Below, one piece after another: positions 42,497 through 52,080 of a stretch of 64,000 nucleotides of DNA; the first letter of the stretch is position 1; the number at the start of each line of letters is the position of its first letter. The position numbers were made by a program, and so were the translations under genes. The stretch lies in contig VBIQ01000005.1 of the NCBI GenBank assembly GCA_005880985.1, positions 372,001 to 436,000 on the forward strand, in the 5' to 3' direction. Below the pieces are notes generated by a model. It saw only the letters and a program-made list of their open reading frames with translations, was not told the origin of the DNA and did not search any database. This DNA comes from Chloroflexota bacterium (GTDB lineage Bacteria > Chloroflexota > Dormibacteria > Aeolococcales > Aeolococcaceae).

Positions 42497-42880
42497 TCAG
42501 CTCGGAGACGCCTCCTGGGCGTGATAGTGATCGGAGACCTGCTGCCAGGCGGAGCTGTTGGCGGTCCCGGGCAGGGGGGTGTTGCCGTCGAAGTAGCGGA
42601 CCTCGCCGGTGGTGACGTTGCGGTACTCGCCGGGACTGACCATGGTGCCCGGCGCGAAGCGCACCCCGTGACCCGGCTCGTCGGGGATGCGGCGGTGCTC
42701 GGCGGCGGCGCTCGCCGACGGGTGGTAGTGGTCCGAGACCTGCTGCCACGAGGAGCTGTTGACGCTGCCGGGCAGAGGTGTGTTGCCGTCGAAGTAGCGG
42801 ATCTCACCAGTGGTGACGTTGCGGTACTCACCGGGACTGACCATCGTGCCCGGTGCGAAGCGCACCTTGTGCTCGGTCAT
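42497..42880 (-). CDS. YjzC-like protein built from two near-identical 48-residue repeats
   Basis: 127 residues. Residues 6-53 and 73-120 match at 44 of 48 positions; each reads FAPGTMVSPGEYRNVTTGE, then RYFDGNTPLPG and SSxWQQVSDHYH. The unit resembles the short Bacillus YjzC family (pG-x-Y-x-tG, ending in W). The linker is SASAAAEHRRIPDEP. No membrane segment or catalytic motif. A very strong AAGGAGGTG lies just upstream of the ATG, suggesting high expression. Function unknown. Confidence 0.8.
   Translation of the reverse strand: MTEHKVRFAPGTMVSPGEYRNVTTGEIRYFDGNTPLPGSVNSSSWQQVSDHYHPSASAAAEHRRIPDEPGHGVRFAPGTMVSPGEYRNVTTGEVRYFDGNTPLPGTANSSAWQQVSDHYHAQEASPS
42521..42865 (-). repeat. Tandem 144-bp intragenic duplication
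   Basis: Copies 42722-42865 and 42521-42664, offset by 201 bases, encode 44 identical residues out of 48; the DNA copies are also highly similar. Confidence 0.85.
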
Positions 42881-42883
42881 GGC

Positions 42884-42892
42884 ACCTCCTTG
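42884..42892 (-). promoter_or_regulatory. Near-perfect Shine-Dalgarno of the YjzC-like gene
   Basis: AAGGAGGTG on the minus strand, a few bases before ATG 42880; by far the strongest such site seen in this window. Confidence 0.65.
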
Positions 42893-42994
42893 ATGTCACC
42901 CAGGTCATCGCGTCCCTGTCGGCAAGGGTGCTCCGCCGGCGCCCGCCGCGGCAACTGGCGGGGTTTGGGGGACCAGCGCAGCAGCACCCCGACG

Positions 42995-43000
42995 TAGACT
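42995..43000 (+). promoter_or_regulatory. -10 box of gcvT (leaderless type)
   Basis: TAGACT, ten bases before ATG 43011. Confidence 0.5.
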
Positions 43001-43010
43001 TCCGCGAGCC

Positions 43011-44099
<1,089 letters not shown>

Positions 44100-44109
44100 G
44101 GAGTCTTCT

Positions 44110-44487
44110 GTGCCCGATCTCTCCAAGTACCGCTTCACCTCGACCCATGAATGGGTGGCGCCCACCGACGGCGGCGTGCGGGTCGGTATCTCCGACTACG
44201 CGCAGGCGCAGCTCGGCGACGTGATCTTCCTCGAGCTGCCCGAGGTGGGACGCACGCTGAGCGCCGGCGAGCGCTTCGGCGTCATCGAATCGGTGAAGGC
44301 CGCCAGCGATCTCTACCTTCCGGTCGGCGGACGCGTCGCCGCGGTCAACGCTGCGCTCACCGAAAGCCCGGAGAAGATCAACAACGATCCCTACGGTGAG
44401 GGTTGGATGCTCGAGCTCGCGGACGTCGACGAGAGCGCCGCCCAGCTGCTGGACGAAGCCGCGTACAAGGCGCTCACCGAGACCTGA
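44110..44487 (+). CDS. gcvH: Glycine cleavage system H protein
   Basis: 125 residues. Lipoyl carrier of the glycine cleavage complex. The lipoylated Lys is in GVIESVKAASDLY near 61-73; THEWV near 12-16 and INNDPYGEGWM near 95-105 are family hallmarks. GTG start in a short gap after gcvT. Downstream lies the cobalamin riboswitch. Confidence 0.96.
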   Translation: MPDLSKYRFTSTHEWVAPTDGGVRVGISDYAQAQLGDVIFLELPEVGRTLSAGERFGVIESVKAASDLYLPVGGRVAAVNAALTESPEKINNDPYGEGWMLELADVDESAAQLLDEAAYKALTET

Positions 44488-44554
44488 CCCCGCGCGGCGA
44501 GGAGGGGCCGAACGCCCCGCCTCTGGACTCATCACGTACCATGTCGCGACCCTC

Positions 44555-44683
44555 GCCGCGTGGGCAAGCCGGTCCAAGTCCGGCGCAGTCGCGCTACTGT
44601 GACCGCCCCCTCGGGCGGAAGCCAGAAAACCACCGGTGCAGGGCCAACTCGCGGCACCTCCGCGTCACGAGGGAGAGTTGGAC
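44555..44683 (+). promoter_or_regulatory. Cobalamin riboswitch with SD-masking expression platform
   Basis: The aptamer spans about 44555-44655: closing stem GCCGCG (44555-44560) with CGCGGC (44650-44655), the conserved GCCGGTCCAAGTCCGGC hairpin core, CGCGCTACTGTGA, and the B12 box GAAGCCAGAAAACC near 44618-44631. Just downstream CCTC (44657-44660) can pair with GAGG (44669-44672) of the ribosome binding site, eight bases before ATG 44684. A competing GCGG (44651-44654)/CCGC (44660-44663) hairpin would break the closing stem and free the site. It should shut off the transporter and B12 operon when cobalamin is plentiful. Confidence 0.9.
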
Positions 44684-45445
44684 ATGGGGACGCTCGCGCT
44701 GTCCTGGCCGGTGCTGGTGGTGGCGGGTACCGGATTCCTGCTGGGATGCCGGCACGGGCTCGACTGGGACCACATCACCGCCATCGGTGATCTCTCCACC
44801 CAGGGGTCGGCGGCCGCCGGGCCGCGGCGACGCGGTCTCGGTCTGGCCGTCTGGTACTGCCTCGGACACGGGCTGGTCATCGCCCTGCTCGGGGCCGCCG
44901 TGGGGGTGATGGGGGTCGGACTTCCCGGCGGGCTCGACCGCATCTTCGAAAGCATCGTCGGCGGCACCCTGGTCGCGCTGGGGATGGCGGTGCTCTGGCA
45001 GCTCGGACGCGATCGGGAGGACTACCACTTCACCGGCCGGTGGCGGCTGCTGATCGCGGTGGTGCGCCGGGCATGGGCACGGGCACGGCGGCGCGGGGCG
45101 GCGGGGCAGGGGGCGCTCGACGACCTCGGACCGCGCACCGCCTTCGCCATCGGCGTCCTCCACGGAACCGGCGCCGAGACCCCGACCCAGGTGGTTCTCT
45201 TCGCCTCCGCGGGCGCGGCCGGGAACGGCGGTGGTGCGGCCGTCATCCTGCTGGCCTTCGTCGCCGGCCTGATCGTCAGTGACGTCGGCATCGCCGCCCT
45301 CTGGCTCCGGGGCCTGGTCGGGGTGGCGCGGCTGCCGCGGCTGCAGCTGACCCTCGGAGCGCTCACCGGGATGTCGTCACTTGCCGTCGGCGGGCTGTTC
45401 GTGGCCGGTCGCGCCGCGACCCTGCCCGCCCTGTTCGGAGGTTGA
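44684..45445 (+). CDS. Nickel/cobalt transporter, NiCoT-like
   Basis: 253 residues, six to seven membrane spans. RHGLDWDHITAIGD at 22-35 contains the HX4DH metal-selectivity motif of NiCoT permeases in TM2, and a second His cluster (VLHGTGAETPTQ near 157-168) fits the later conserved His segment. It lies first in the riboswitch-controlled operon, so cobalt is the likely cargo. It is shorter than classical HoxN/NhlF (about 330-350), with a cytoplasmic Arg-rich loop (WARARRRG) in the middle. ATG 44684 fits the riboswitch platform. Confidence 0.85.
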   Translation: MGTLALSWPVLVVAGTGFLLGCRHGLDWDHITAIGDLSTQGSAAAGPRRRGLGLAVWYCLGHGLVIALLGAAVGVMGVGLPGGLDRIFESIVGGTLVALGMAVLWQLGRDREDYHFTGRWRLLIAVVRRAWARARRRGAAGQGALDDLGPRTAFAIGVLHGTGAETPTQVVLFASAGAAGNGGGAAVILLAFVAGLIVSDVGIAALWLRGLVGVARLPRLQLTLGALTGMSSLAVGGLFVAGRAATLPALFGG

Positions 45446-45452
45446 GCCGGCG

Positions 45453-46010
45453 ATGGACCCGGCGCTCAAGCAGAACCGCCGCGGCATCACCCTGGTGTTC
45501 ACCGGCAACGGCAAGGGCAAGTCGACCGCCGCCATGGGACTGGCGCTGCGCGCCGCCGGCAACCGCATGCCGGTGCGAGTGATCCAGTTCATCAAGGGCT
45601 CCTGGAAGACCGGCGAGCGCACCGCGTTCACCGAGTTGGTGCCGCAGGTGGAGATCGCGGCGGAGGGTCGCGGCTTCACCATCGAAGCGCTTCGCGACCC
45701 CCGCATCAGCGACGACGCGCACGCCCAGGCGGGTCGCAACGCCTGGCAGCTCGCCCACCAGGCGGTGCACTCGGGCAGGTACCGGGTGGTGGTGCTCGAC
45801 GAGATCCTCGGCTCCATCAGCGCCGGACTGGTGCCGCTGACGGAGGTGGTCGAGCTGATCAACAGCAAGCCCCGCGAGCTGCACCTGGTGCTCACCGGGC
45901 GCAACGCACCGCCGGAGGTGATCGACGCCGCCGACTGCGTCACCGAGATGCGTGAGGTCAAGCACCACTACCGCAACGGCGTCCCCGCGCAGCGGGGCAT
46001 CGAGTTCTGA
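45453..46010 (+). CDS. cobO: Cob(I)yrinic acid a,c-diamide adenosyltransferase
   Basis: 185 residues. CobA/CobO/BtuR type: the P-loop is TGNGKGKSTAAMG near 18-30, with IQFIKGSWKTGE and VVLDEILGS typical of the family. It attaches the 5'-deoxyadenosyl ligand to cobalt during synthesis or salvage. Seven bases after the transporter. Confidence 0.94.
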   Translation: MDPALKQNRRGITLVFTGNGKGKSTAAMGLALRAAGNRMPVRVIQFIKGSWKTGERTAFTELVPQVEIAAEGRGFTIEALRDPRISDDAHAQAGRNAWQLAHQAVHSGRYRVVVLDEILGSISAGLVPLTEVVELINSKPRELHLVLTGRNAPPEVIDAADCVTEMREVKHHYRNGVPAQRGIEF

Positions 46011-46024
46011 CCGGCGGCGCATCG

Positions 46025-49000
46025 GTGATCGTCGTCCTCACCACCGCCGACACCGAGCTGCTCGCGCTGGCGTCGGCGCGGCGCCGCCTCCCGCCGGGGT
46101 TTCCGGCCATCCATGGCGAGAACCCGGCGGCCTGGGACGCGACCACCGCCGAGCAGCGCCTCCGCCCCCTGTTCGCGGCCGGGGCGCGGTGCGTGGCGCT
46201 GCGACTCCTCGGCGGCCGTCGCGCCCTCCCCGAGGCGACCGACCGCATCGCCCTCCTCTGCCGCGAGCACGGTGTCCCGCTGGTCGCCTGGCCCGGTGAC
46301 CGCAGTCCCGACCCCGAGCTGAGCGCGATCTCGACGCTCGACCCGGGGCGCGCCGGTGAGGGTTTCGCCTATCTCCTCCACGGCGGGGCCGCCAACCTGG
46401 CCCAGCTGCTCCGCCTGCTCGCCGACGCCACCTGCGGAACCGCCTTCGGATGGGCGGCGCCGCAGCCGCTGCCGTGGGACGGGCGCTACCACCCGCAAGC
46501 GCCGGAGGAGCCGGCGGCGGCGGCGGGGTGGTGGCGCGCCTACCTTGGCGACGACCGGCCGGTGATCGGCGTGCTCTTCTACCGGGCCCACTGGATGAGC
46601 GGCAACCTCGCCGTCGTCGACGCCCTGGTCGGCGCGCTCGAGGAGGCGGGGTGCGGAGCGCTGCCGGTCTTCTGCTATTCGCTGCGCGGCGACGGGGACG
46701 ACCCGCCCGCCTTCGCCCACCTCCGTGGCGCTGATGGTCGCGCCGCCTGCGACGCGGTGATCAGCACGCTGTCCTTCGCCATGGGCGAGCTGCCCACCAG
46801 CGGACCGCAGGTGGCCGCCGAGTGGTCGGTGGAGTCGCTGCAGCGGCTCGGCGTTCCCATTCTCCAGGCGATCGCCGTCACCTCGACGCGGGGGCGCTGG
46901 GAGAACAGCAGCGCCGGCCTCGCCCCCGTCGACGCGGTGATGAACGTCGCCCTGCCGGAGTTCGACGGGCGGGTCGTCACCGTGCCGGTCTCCTTCAAGG
47001 AGACGGTGGACGGCGGCGTCCGCTATCAACCGGACGCCGAGCGCATCGGCGTCTGCGCCCGGCTGGCGGCGCGGTTCGCGCGGCTGCGCCGGGCCGGCAA
47101 CGCCGAGAAGCGCCTGGCGATCGTCCTCAGCAGCTATCCGAGCCGCAACGCCCGCGTCGGCAACGCCGTCGGTCTCGACACTCCCGCCTCGGCGGTGCGG
47201 CTCCTGCAAGCGCTCCGCACCGACGGCTACGACCTCGGCGGCGGCGGGCTGCCCACCGACGGGGACGCGCTGATGCACGCGCTGATCGACCAGGGCGCGT
47301 ACGACCGCGAGTACCTGACGGCGGCCCAGCTCGACGCCGCCGCGGGCCGGTTGGAGGTGGCGCCGTATGCGGCCTTCGTCGACGCCATTCCCGCAGCGGC
47401 GCAGGCGCAGCTGCGACGCTGCTGGGGGGAGCCGCCGGGTCACCTCTACGTGCGCCATGACGCGCTGGTCTTCCCGGGACTGCGCTTCGGCAAGGTGCTG
47501 GTCGTCATCCAGCCGCCGCGCGGCTTCAGCGAGGATCCCGCCGCCATCTACCACTCTCCCGACCTGGCACCGCCGCATCACTACCTCGGCTTCTACCGGT
47601 TCCTGCGCGAGGTCGAGAGGGTCGACGCGGTGGTGCATCTCGGCAAGCACGGGACAGCGGAGTGGCTGCCGGGAAAGGCGCTGGGACTGTCGGCGGGCTG
47701 CTTCCCCGACCTCTGCATCGCCGACCTGCCACTCTTCTATCCGTTCGTGGTCAACGACCCGGGCGAGGGCACCCAGGCGAAGCGGCGCGCCCACGCGGTC
47801 ATCGTCGATCACCTGATCCCGCCGGTGAGCGCGGCCGAGGCCTACGGCCCGATCGTCGTCGTCGAGCAGCTGATGGACGAGTACACCCAGGCGCAGTCGC
47901 TGGATCCCGCCAAGCTGCCGCTCATCCAGGAGCGCATCTGGGAGGCGGTGCGCAGCGCCCACCTCGACCGCGACCTCGGCGTTCTTGACATACCTGACGA
48001 TTTCAACCATTTCCTGCTGCGCATGGACGGGTACCTCTGTGAGATCAAGGACGCCCAGATCCGCAGCGGGCTGCACGTGCTCGGCACCCCGCCGGCGGGG
48101 GAGGCGCTGGTCGACATGCTGCTGGCGTTCACCCGCGGCGCCGCCGCCGGCCTCGAGCAGGCCCTGGCCGGCGCGGCGGGGCTCGACTGGGAGGCGCTGC
48201 TCCAGGACCGCGGCGCGGCCTTCACCGGGGCGCTGCCGGGGTGGCTCGCGGTCCACGCGCCGGCGCGGCTACGGGTCGCCGGCGACGCGGTCGAGGCGGT
48301 GCGCTCGCTGGCCCGCAGCCTGGTGGCGCAGATGCACGCCGCCGGCTTCGATGCGGCCGCCGCCGAGCCGCTGCTCCTCGCCGCCACCGGCATCGCCGTC
48401 GCGGACGCGGTGTCCGCCCTGCAGCACCTCGCGTCGGTGCTCTGGCCGGCCCTGCGCCGCACCTCGGACGAGCTCGACAACCTGCTGGCCGGGCTGCGCG
48501 GCGGCTATGTGCCCGCCGGCCCCAGCGGAGCGCCGACGCGGGGGATGACCCACGTCCTCCCCACCGGGCGCAACTTCTATTCGGTCGACCCCAAGTCGCT
48601 GCCGACGGAGACGTCATGGCGGGTCGGGCAGCGGCTGGCCGAGGCGGTGGTGCGCCGCCACCTCGAGGACACCGGAGCGCCGCCGCAGACGGTCGGCATC
48701 GTCGTCTGGGGAACCGCGGCGATGCGCACCGGCGGCGACGACATCGCCGAGGCGCTGGCGCTCTTGGGAGTGCGCCCGCGCTGGGCTCCGGAGAACCGGC
48801 GGGTCGCCGGACTGGAGGTGATCCCGCTCGCCGATCTGGGACGGCGGCGGGTCGACGTCGTGCTCCGCATCAGCGGCTTCTTCCGCGACGCCTTCCCCAA
48901 CCTCGTCCACCTGTTCGACGAGGCTGTGCGCATGGTGGCGGCGCTCGACGAGGACGCGGCCGACAACCCGCTCGCCGCCCGCGCCCGCCACGACCGCCAA

Positions 49001-49813
49001 CGGCTGGCGGCGTCGGGGCTGGCCTCGGCGGCGGCCGAGGAGCGGTCGCGGTGGCGCGTCTTCGGCAGCCGGCCCGGCTCCTACGGTGCGGGCGTCCTCC
49101 CGCTGCTCGACTCCGGCGCCTGGCGGGACGTCGCCGACATCGCCGCCGTCTACACCGCCTGGGGCGCCTACGCCTACAGCCGCGAGCGCTACGGCGCCGC
49201 CGCGGAGGACGAGTTCCGGACGAACTTTTCCGAAATCGCCGTGGCCATCAAGAACCAGGACAACCGCGAGCACGACATCTTCGACAGCGACGACTATCTC
49301 CAGTACCACGGTGGCATGATTGCCTGCGTCCGCGCCCTCACCGGTACCGCCCCCCGCGCCTACTTCGGGGACAGCGCGGAGCCCGAGCGGGCGAGGGTGC
49401 GCTCGCTCCAGGAGGAGGCGCACCGGGTCTTCCGAGCCCGAGTGATCAATCCCAAGTGGCTGGCGGCGATGCGCCGCCACGGCTACAAGGGCGCCTTCGA
49501 GATGGCCGCCACCGTCGACTACCTCTTTGGCTACGACGCCACCGCGGGCGTGGTCGATGGGTGGATGTACGCGCGTCTGGCCGACGACTACCTCTTCGAT
49601 CCGGTGTCGGAGGAGTTCCTGCGGTCCAGCAATCCCTGGGCCCTGCGGGCGATGGCCGAACGGCTGCTGGAGGCAGCGGCGCGGGGGCTGTGGCAGGGCG
49701 CCGACGGCGAACGTCTCCGCCGTCTCCGGCATCTCGCCACCGATGTCGACGCCGAGCTCGAGGCGCGGATGGGCAGGACTGCGGAACCGCGGCTGCCAGA
49801 GAAGGCCCGGTGA
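46025..49813 (+). CDS. cobN: Cobaltochelatase subunit CobN
   Basis: 1262 residues, the usual CobN/ChlH size. Inserts cobalt into hydrogenobyrinic acid a,c-diamide, normally with ATPase subunits CobS and CobT, or Mg-chelatase-type AAA subunits. Conserved family segments include LGKHGTAEWLPGKALGLS near 540-557, FVVNDPGEGTQAKRR, TGRNFYSVDPKSLPT near 850, FRDAFPNLVHLFDEA and, near the end, SNPWALRAMAERLLEA. GTG start after a 14-base gap. No cobS/cobT-type chelatase ATPase genes occur in the window. Confidence 0.95.
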   Translation: MIVVLTTADTELLALASARRRLPPGFPAIHGENPAAWDATTAEQRLRPLFAAGARCVALRLLGGRRALPEATDRIALLCREHGVPLVAWPGDRSPDPELSAISTLDPGRAGEGFAYLLHGGAANLAQLLRLLADATCGTAFGWAAPQPLPWDGRYHPQAPEEPAAAAGWWRAYLGDDRPVIGVLFYRAHWMSGNLAVVDALVGALEEAGCGALPVFCYSLRGDGDDPPAFAHLRGADGRAACDAVISTLSFAMGELPTSGPQVAAEWSVESLQRLGVPILQAIAVTSTRGRWENSSAGLAPVDAVMNVALPEFDGRVVTVPVSFKETVDGGVRYQPDAERIGVCARLAARFARLRRAGNAEKRLAIVLSSYPSRNARVGNAVGLDTPASAVRLLQALRTDGYDLGGGGLPTDGDALMHALIDQGAYDREYLTAAQLDAAAGRLEVAPYAAFVDAIPAAAQAQLRRCWGEPPGHLYVRHDALVFPGLRFGKVLVVIQPPRGFSEDPAAIYHSPDLAPPHHYLGFYRFLREVERVDAVVHLGKHGTAEWLPGKALGLSAGCFPDLCIADLPLFYPFVVNDPGEGTQAKRRAHAVIVDHLIPPVSAAEAYGPIVVVEQLMDEYTQAQSLDPAKLPLIQERIWEAVRSAHLDRDLGVLDIPDDFNHFLLRMDGYLCEIKDAQIRSGLHVLGTPPAGEALVDMLLAFTRGAAAGLEQALAGAAGLDWEALLQDRGAAFTGALPGWLAVHAPARLRVAGDAVEAVRSLARSLVAQMHAAGFDAAAAEPLLLAATGIAVADAVSALQHLASVLWPALRRTSDELDNLLAGLRGGYVPAGPSGAPTRGMTHVLPTGRNFYSVDPKSLPTETSWRVGQRLAEAVVRRHLEDTGAPPQTVGIVVWGTAAMRTGGDDIAEALALLGVRPRWAPENRRVAGLEVIPLADLGRRRVDVVLRISGFFRDAFPNLVHLFDEAVRMVAALDEDAADNPLAARARHDRQRLAASGLASAAAEERSRWRVFGSRPGSYGAGVLPLLDSGAWRDVADIAAVYTAWGAYAYSRERYGAAAEDEFRTNFSEIAVAIKNQDNREHDIFDSDDYLQYHGGMIACVRALTGTAPRAYFGDSAEPERARVRSLQEEAHRVFRARVINPKWLAAMRRHGYKGAFEMAATVDYLFGYDATAGVVDGWMYARLADDYLFDPVSEEFLRSSNPWALRAMAERLLEAAARGLWQGADGERLRRLRHLATDVDAELEARMGRTAEPRLPEKAR

Positions 49814-52080
49814 CCGCTCCGAACGCGGTGGTACCGGTGCTGCTGCTGGCGCACGGAACTCGCGACGACGCGGGACGGGCGGAACTGCGCGCGTTGCGGC
49901 TGGCGGTGCAGCGGCACCGCCCCGGCGGGGTGCGCGTGGGGGTGATCGAGTACCCCGACGTCGAGCTGCGTCCGGCCTTCGCCGCCCTCGCCGATGCCGC
50001 CGGCGAGGCGCGCGACCACGGCGTGGACGAGGTGCGCGTCGTGCCGCTGCTGCTCTTCCCCGCCGGCCACGCCCAGGAGGACCTGCGCATCGTCATCCGC
50101 GGCGGGAGGCTGCTCCATCCCGACCTGCGACTGCGCTGCGTCCCACTCCTCCGGCCCTCGCCGGCACTGCTCGAGGCCGCCATGACACGGCTGCGCGATG
50201 CCGAGACCGAGGCAGGCTGCGCCGGCGACGCGGTCCTGGTGGTGGGACGCGGGTCCACCTGCGCGCACGCCAACGCGCGCCTGGCCCGGCTGGTCGGTAC
50301 CGCCCTGCAGCAGCGCACCGGGCTGCCGGTGACATCCGCCTTTGCCTCGCTCGCACCGCCCACCGTCGCCGATGGCATCCGCGCTCTGGCGGCTGCGGGC
50401 GCAGCGCACATCGTGGTGCTGCCCTATCTGCTCAACGACGGGCGCATCGCGCGCCGCATCGGCACCGCGGCGCGCGATGCCGGCCGCGAACGTGGGACAC
50501 GGGTCACCGTCGCGTCGCATCTCGGCCTGCACCCGGCGGTGGTCGCCTACGTGCGCGCCCGCGCCGACGGGATCCGCGGGATCGAGCTGCCGGCAGTGCC
50601 ATCGAACGGCGCGACACAACCTGCCGGCAGGCCAGGGGTGGCCTTCACCCGCCGCACCCACCGCCGTCCCATCGTGGTCGCCGGCACCGCCAGTGGCTGC
50701 GGCAAGACCACGGTGACCCTGGGGCTGCTGGCCGCCCTGCGGGCCCGCGGACTGCGCGTCCAGCCGTTCAAGGCCGGCCCCGACTACATCGACCCCCTGC
50801 ATCACACCGCTGTGGCGGGACGGATCTCGCGCAACCTCGACGGCGTCCTCTGCGATCCGCGAGCGCTGCCGGCGCTATCGGGGCGGGCGATGGCCGGCGC
50901 CGACGTCGCCGTGGTCGAGGGCGTGCTCGGCCTGTTCGACGGGCGCCTGGCGGGCGCCGGCGGACCGCGGTGTTCGCAGGGCGGCGACGCGGGGAGCACC
51001 GCGGAGGTCGCGCGCCTGCTCGACGCCGCGGTGCTGCTGGTGGTCGACGCCGCCCGCTCAGCGCGCTCGACCGCGGCGGTGACGCTGGGATTCGCCCGCT
51101 TCGACCCGCGGGTCCGCGTCGCCGGCGTCATCCTCAACCGGGTCGGCTCCGACCGGCACCTCGCCGCCGCCCGGGGGGCGATCGAGGAGACGACAGGGAT
51201 CCCGGTGCTCGGCGCGCTGCCACTCGACCCGGGGTTGACCCTGCCCGACCGCTACCTCGGCCTGGTGCCACCCCAGGAACGTCCCCATCCGCCGCGGTGG
51301 GCCGCCAGCCTGGCGGACGCGGTCTCGCGCCACATCGACCTCGACGCGGTGCTGCGGCTCGCCGGCGGCGACGGTCCCCAGGCGCTTCCCGGGCACGATC
51401 CCTTCGCAATCGCGCCGCGACCACCGCGGGGACGGATCGCGGTGGCGCGCGACGCCGCCTTCAGCTTCCAGTACCAGGACGCCCTCGACCTGCTGGCGGC
51501 GTGGGGCGCCGAGCTGGTGCCGTTCAGCCCGCTCGGCGACACCTCGCCGCCGGCCGGCTGCGGCGCCATCCTTCTCGGCGGCGGCTTCCCCGAGCGCTTC
51601 GCCGCCCGTCTCGCCGCCAACACCGCGATGCGCGCGGCGATCGCCGCTGCGGCGCGACGCGGGGTCGCGGTGATCGGGGAATGCGGCGGTGCGATGTACC
51701 TGTCGCGCTCGCTCACCACCGAGGACGGGGAGCGCCACCCAATGTGCGGACTGCTGCCGTGGGGGGTCACGATGGACCGCACCCGCCGCGCCCTCGGCTA
51801 CCGCACGCTGACCGCACTGCGCGACTCGCCCCTGCTCGCCGCCGGCGCCACGGTGATGGGTCACGAGTTCCACTGGTCGGCAGCGGATGCTCCCCCCGAC
51901 CCCGGCCATGCTGCGTACCGGGTGGCCGAGATGGCGAACACCCCCGAGGGTCACGCGAGTCGCAGCCTGCTGGCCTCCTACGTGCACCTCCACCTCTGCG
52001 GCCTCCCGGACGCCGCCCGGCGGCTGGTCGAGACCGCCGCGAAGGTCGCCGCACCGTCCGCGGCGGTGCTCTCGGTATGA
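49810..52080 (+). CDS. CbiX-CobB fusion: sirohydrochlorin cobaltochelatase and cobyrinate a,c-diamide synthase
   Basis: 756 residues in one frame. Residues 1-255 are two CbiX-type halves: LLLAHGTRDD (His15) with LLLFPAGHAQEDL, then VLVVGRGSTCAHANARL where the family HG is RG. From ~285 a CobB/CbiA domain follows: P-loop TASGCGKTTVTLG, FKAGPDYIDPLHH, VEGVLGLFDG, and a glutamine-amidotransferase part with nucleophile Cys in GECGGAMYLSRS (~625) and VMGHEFHWS. It amidates cobyrinic acid side chains a and c. An in-frame GTG at 50638 could give a separate CobB, but no stop divides the domains. Starts with a GTGA overlap on cobN. Confidence 0.9.
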   Translation: MTAPNAVVPVLLLAHGTRDDAGRAELRALRLAVQRHRPGGVRVGVIEYPDVELRPAFAALADAAGEARDHGVDEVRVVPLLLFPAGHAQEDLRIVIRGGRLLHPDLRLRCVPLLRPSPALLEAAMTRLRDAETEAGCAGDAVLVVGRGSTCAHANARLARLVGTALQQRTGLPVTSAFASLAPPTVADGIRALAAAGAAHIVVLPYLLNDGRIARRIGTAARDAGRERGTRVTVASHLGLHPAVVAYVRARADGIRGIELPAVPSNGATQPAGRPGVAFTRRTHRRPIVVAGTASGCGKTTVTLGLLAALRARGLRVQPFKAGPDYIDPLHHTAVAGRISRNLDGVLCDPRALPALSGRAMAGADVAVVEGVLGLFDGRLAGAGGPRCSQGGDAGSTAEVARLLDAAVLLVVDAARSARSTAAVTLGFARFDPRVRVAGVILNRVGSDRHLAAARGAIEETTGIPVLGALPLDPGLTLPDRYLGLVPPQERPHPPRWAASLADAVSRHIDLDAVLRLAGGDGPQALPGHDPFAIAPRPPRGRIAVARDAAFSFQYQDALDLLAAWGAELVPFSPLGDTSPPAGCGAILLGGGFPERFAARLAANTAMRAAIAAAARRGVAVIGECGGAMYLSRSLTTEDGERHPMCGLLPWGVTMDRTRRALGYRTLTALRDSPLLAAGATVMGHEFHWSAADAPPDPGHAAYRVAEMANTPEGHASRSLLASYVHLHLCGLPDAARRLVETAAKVAAPSAAVLSV

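Noticed and set aside
45968..48256. A 762-codon open frame antisense to cobN
   Set aside because: It lies entirely opposite a fully recognised gene, is made of His/Arg/Gly-rich low-complexity sequence and is a GC-rich codon shadow.
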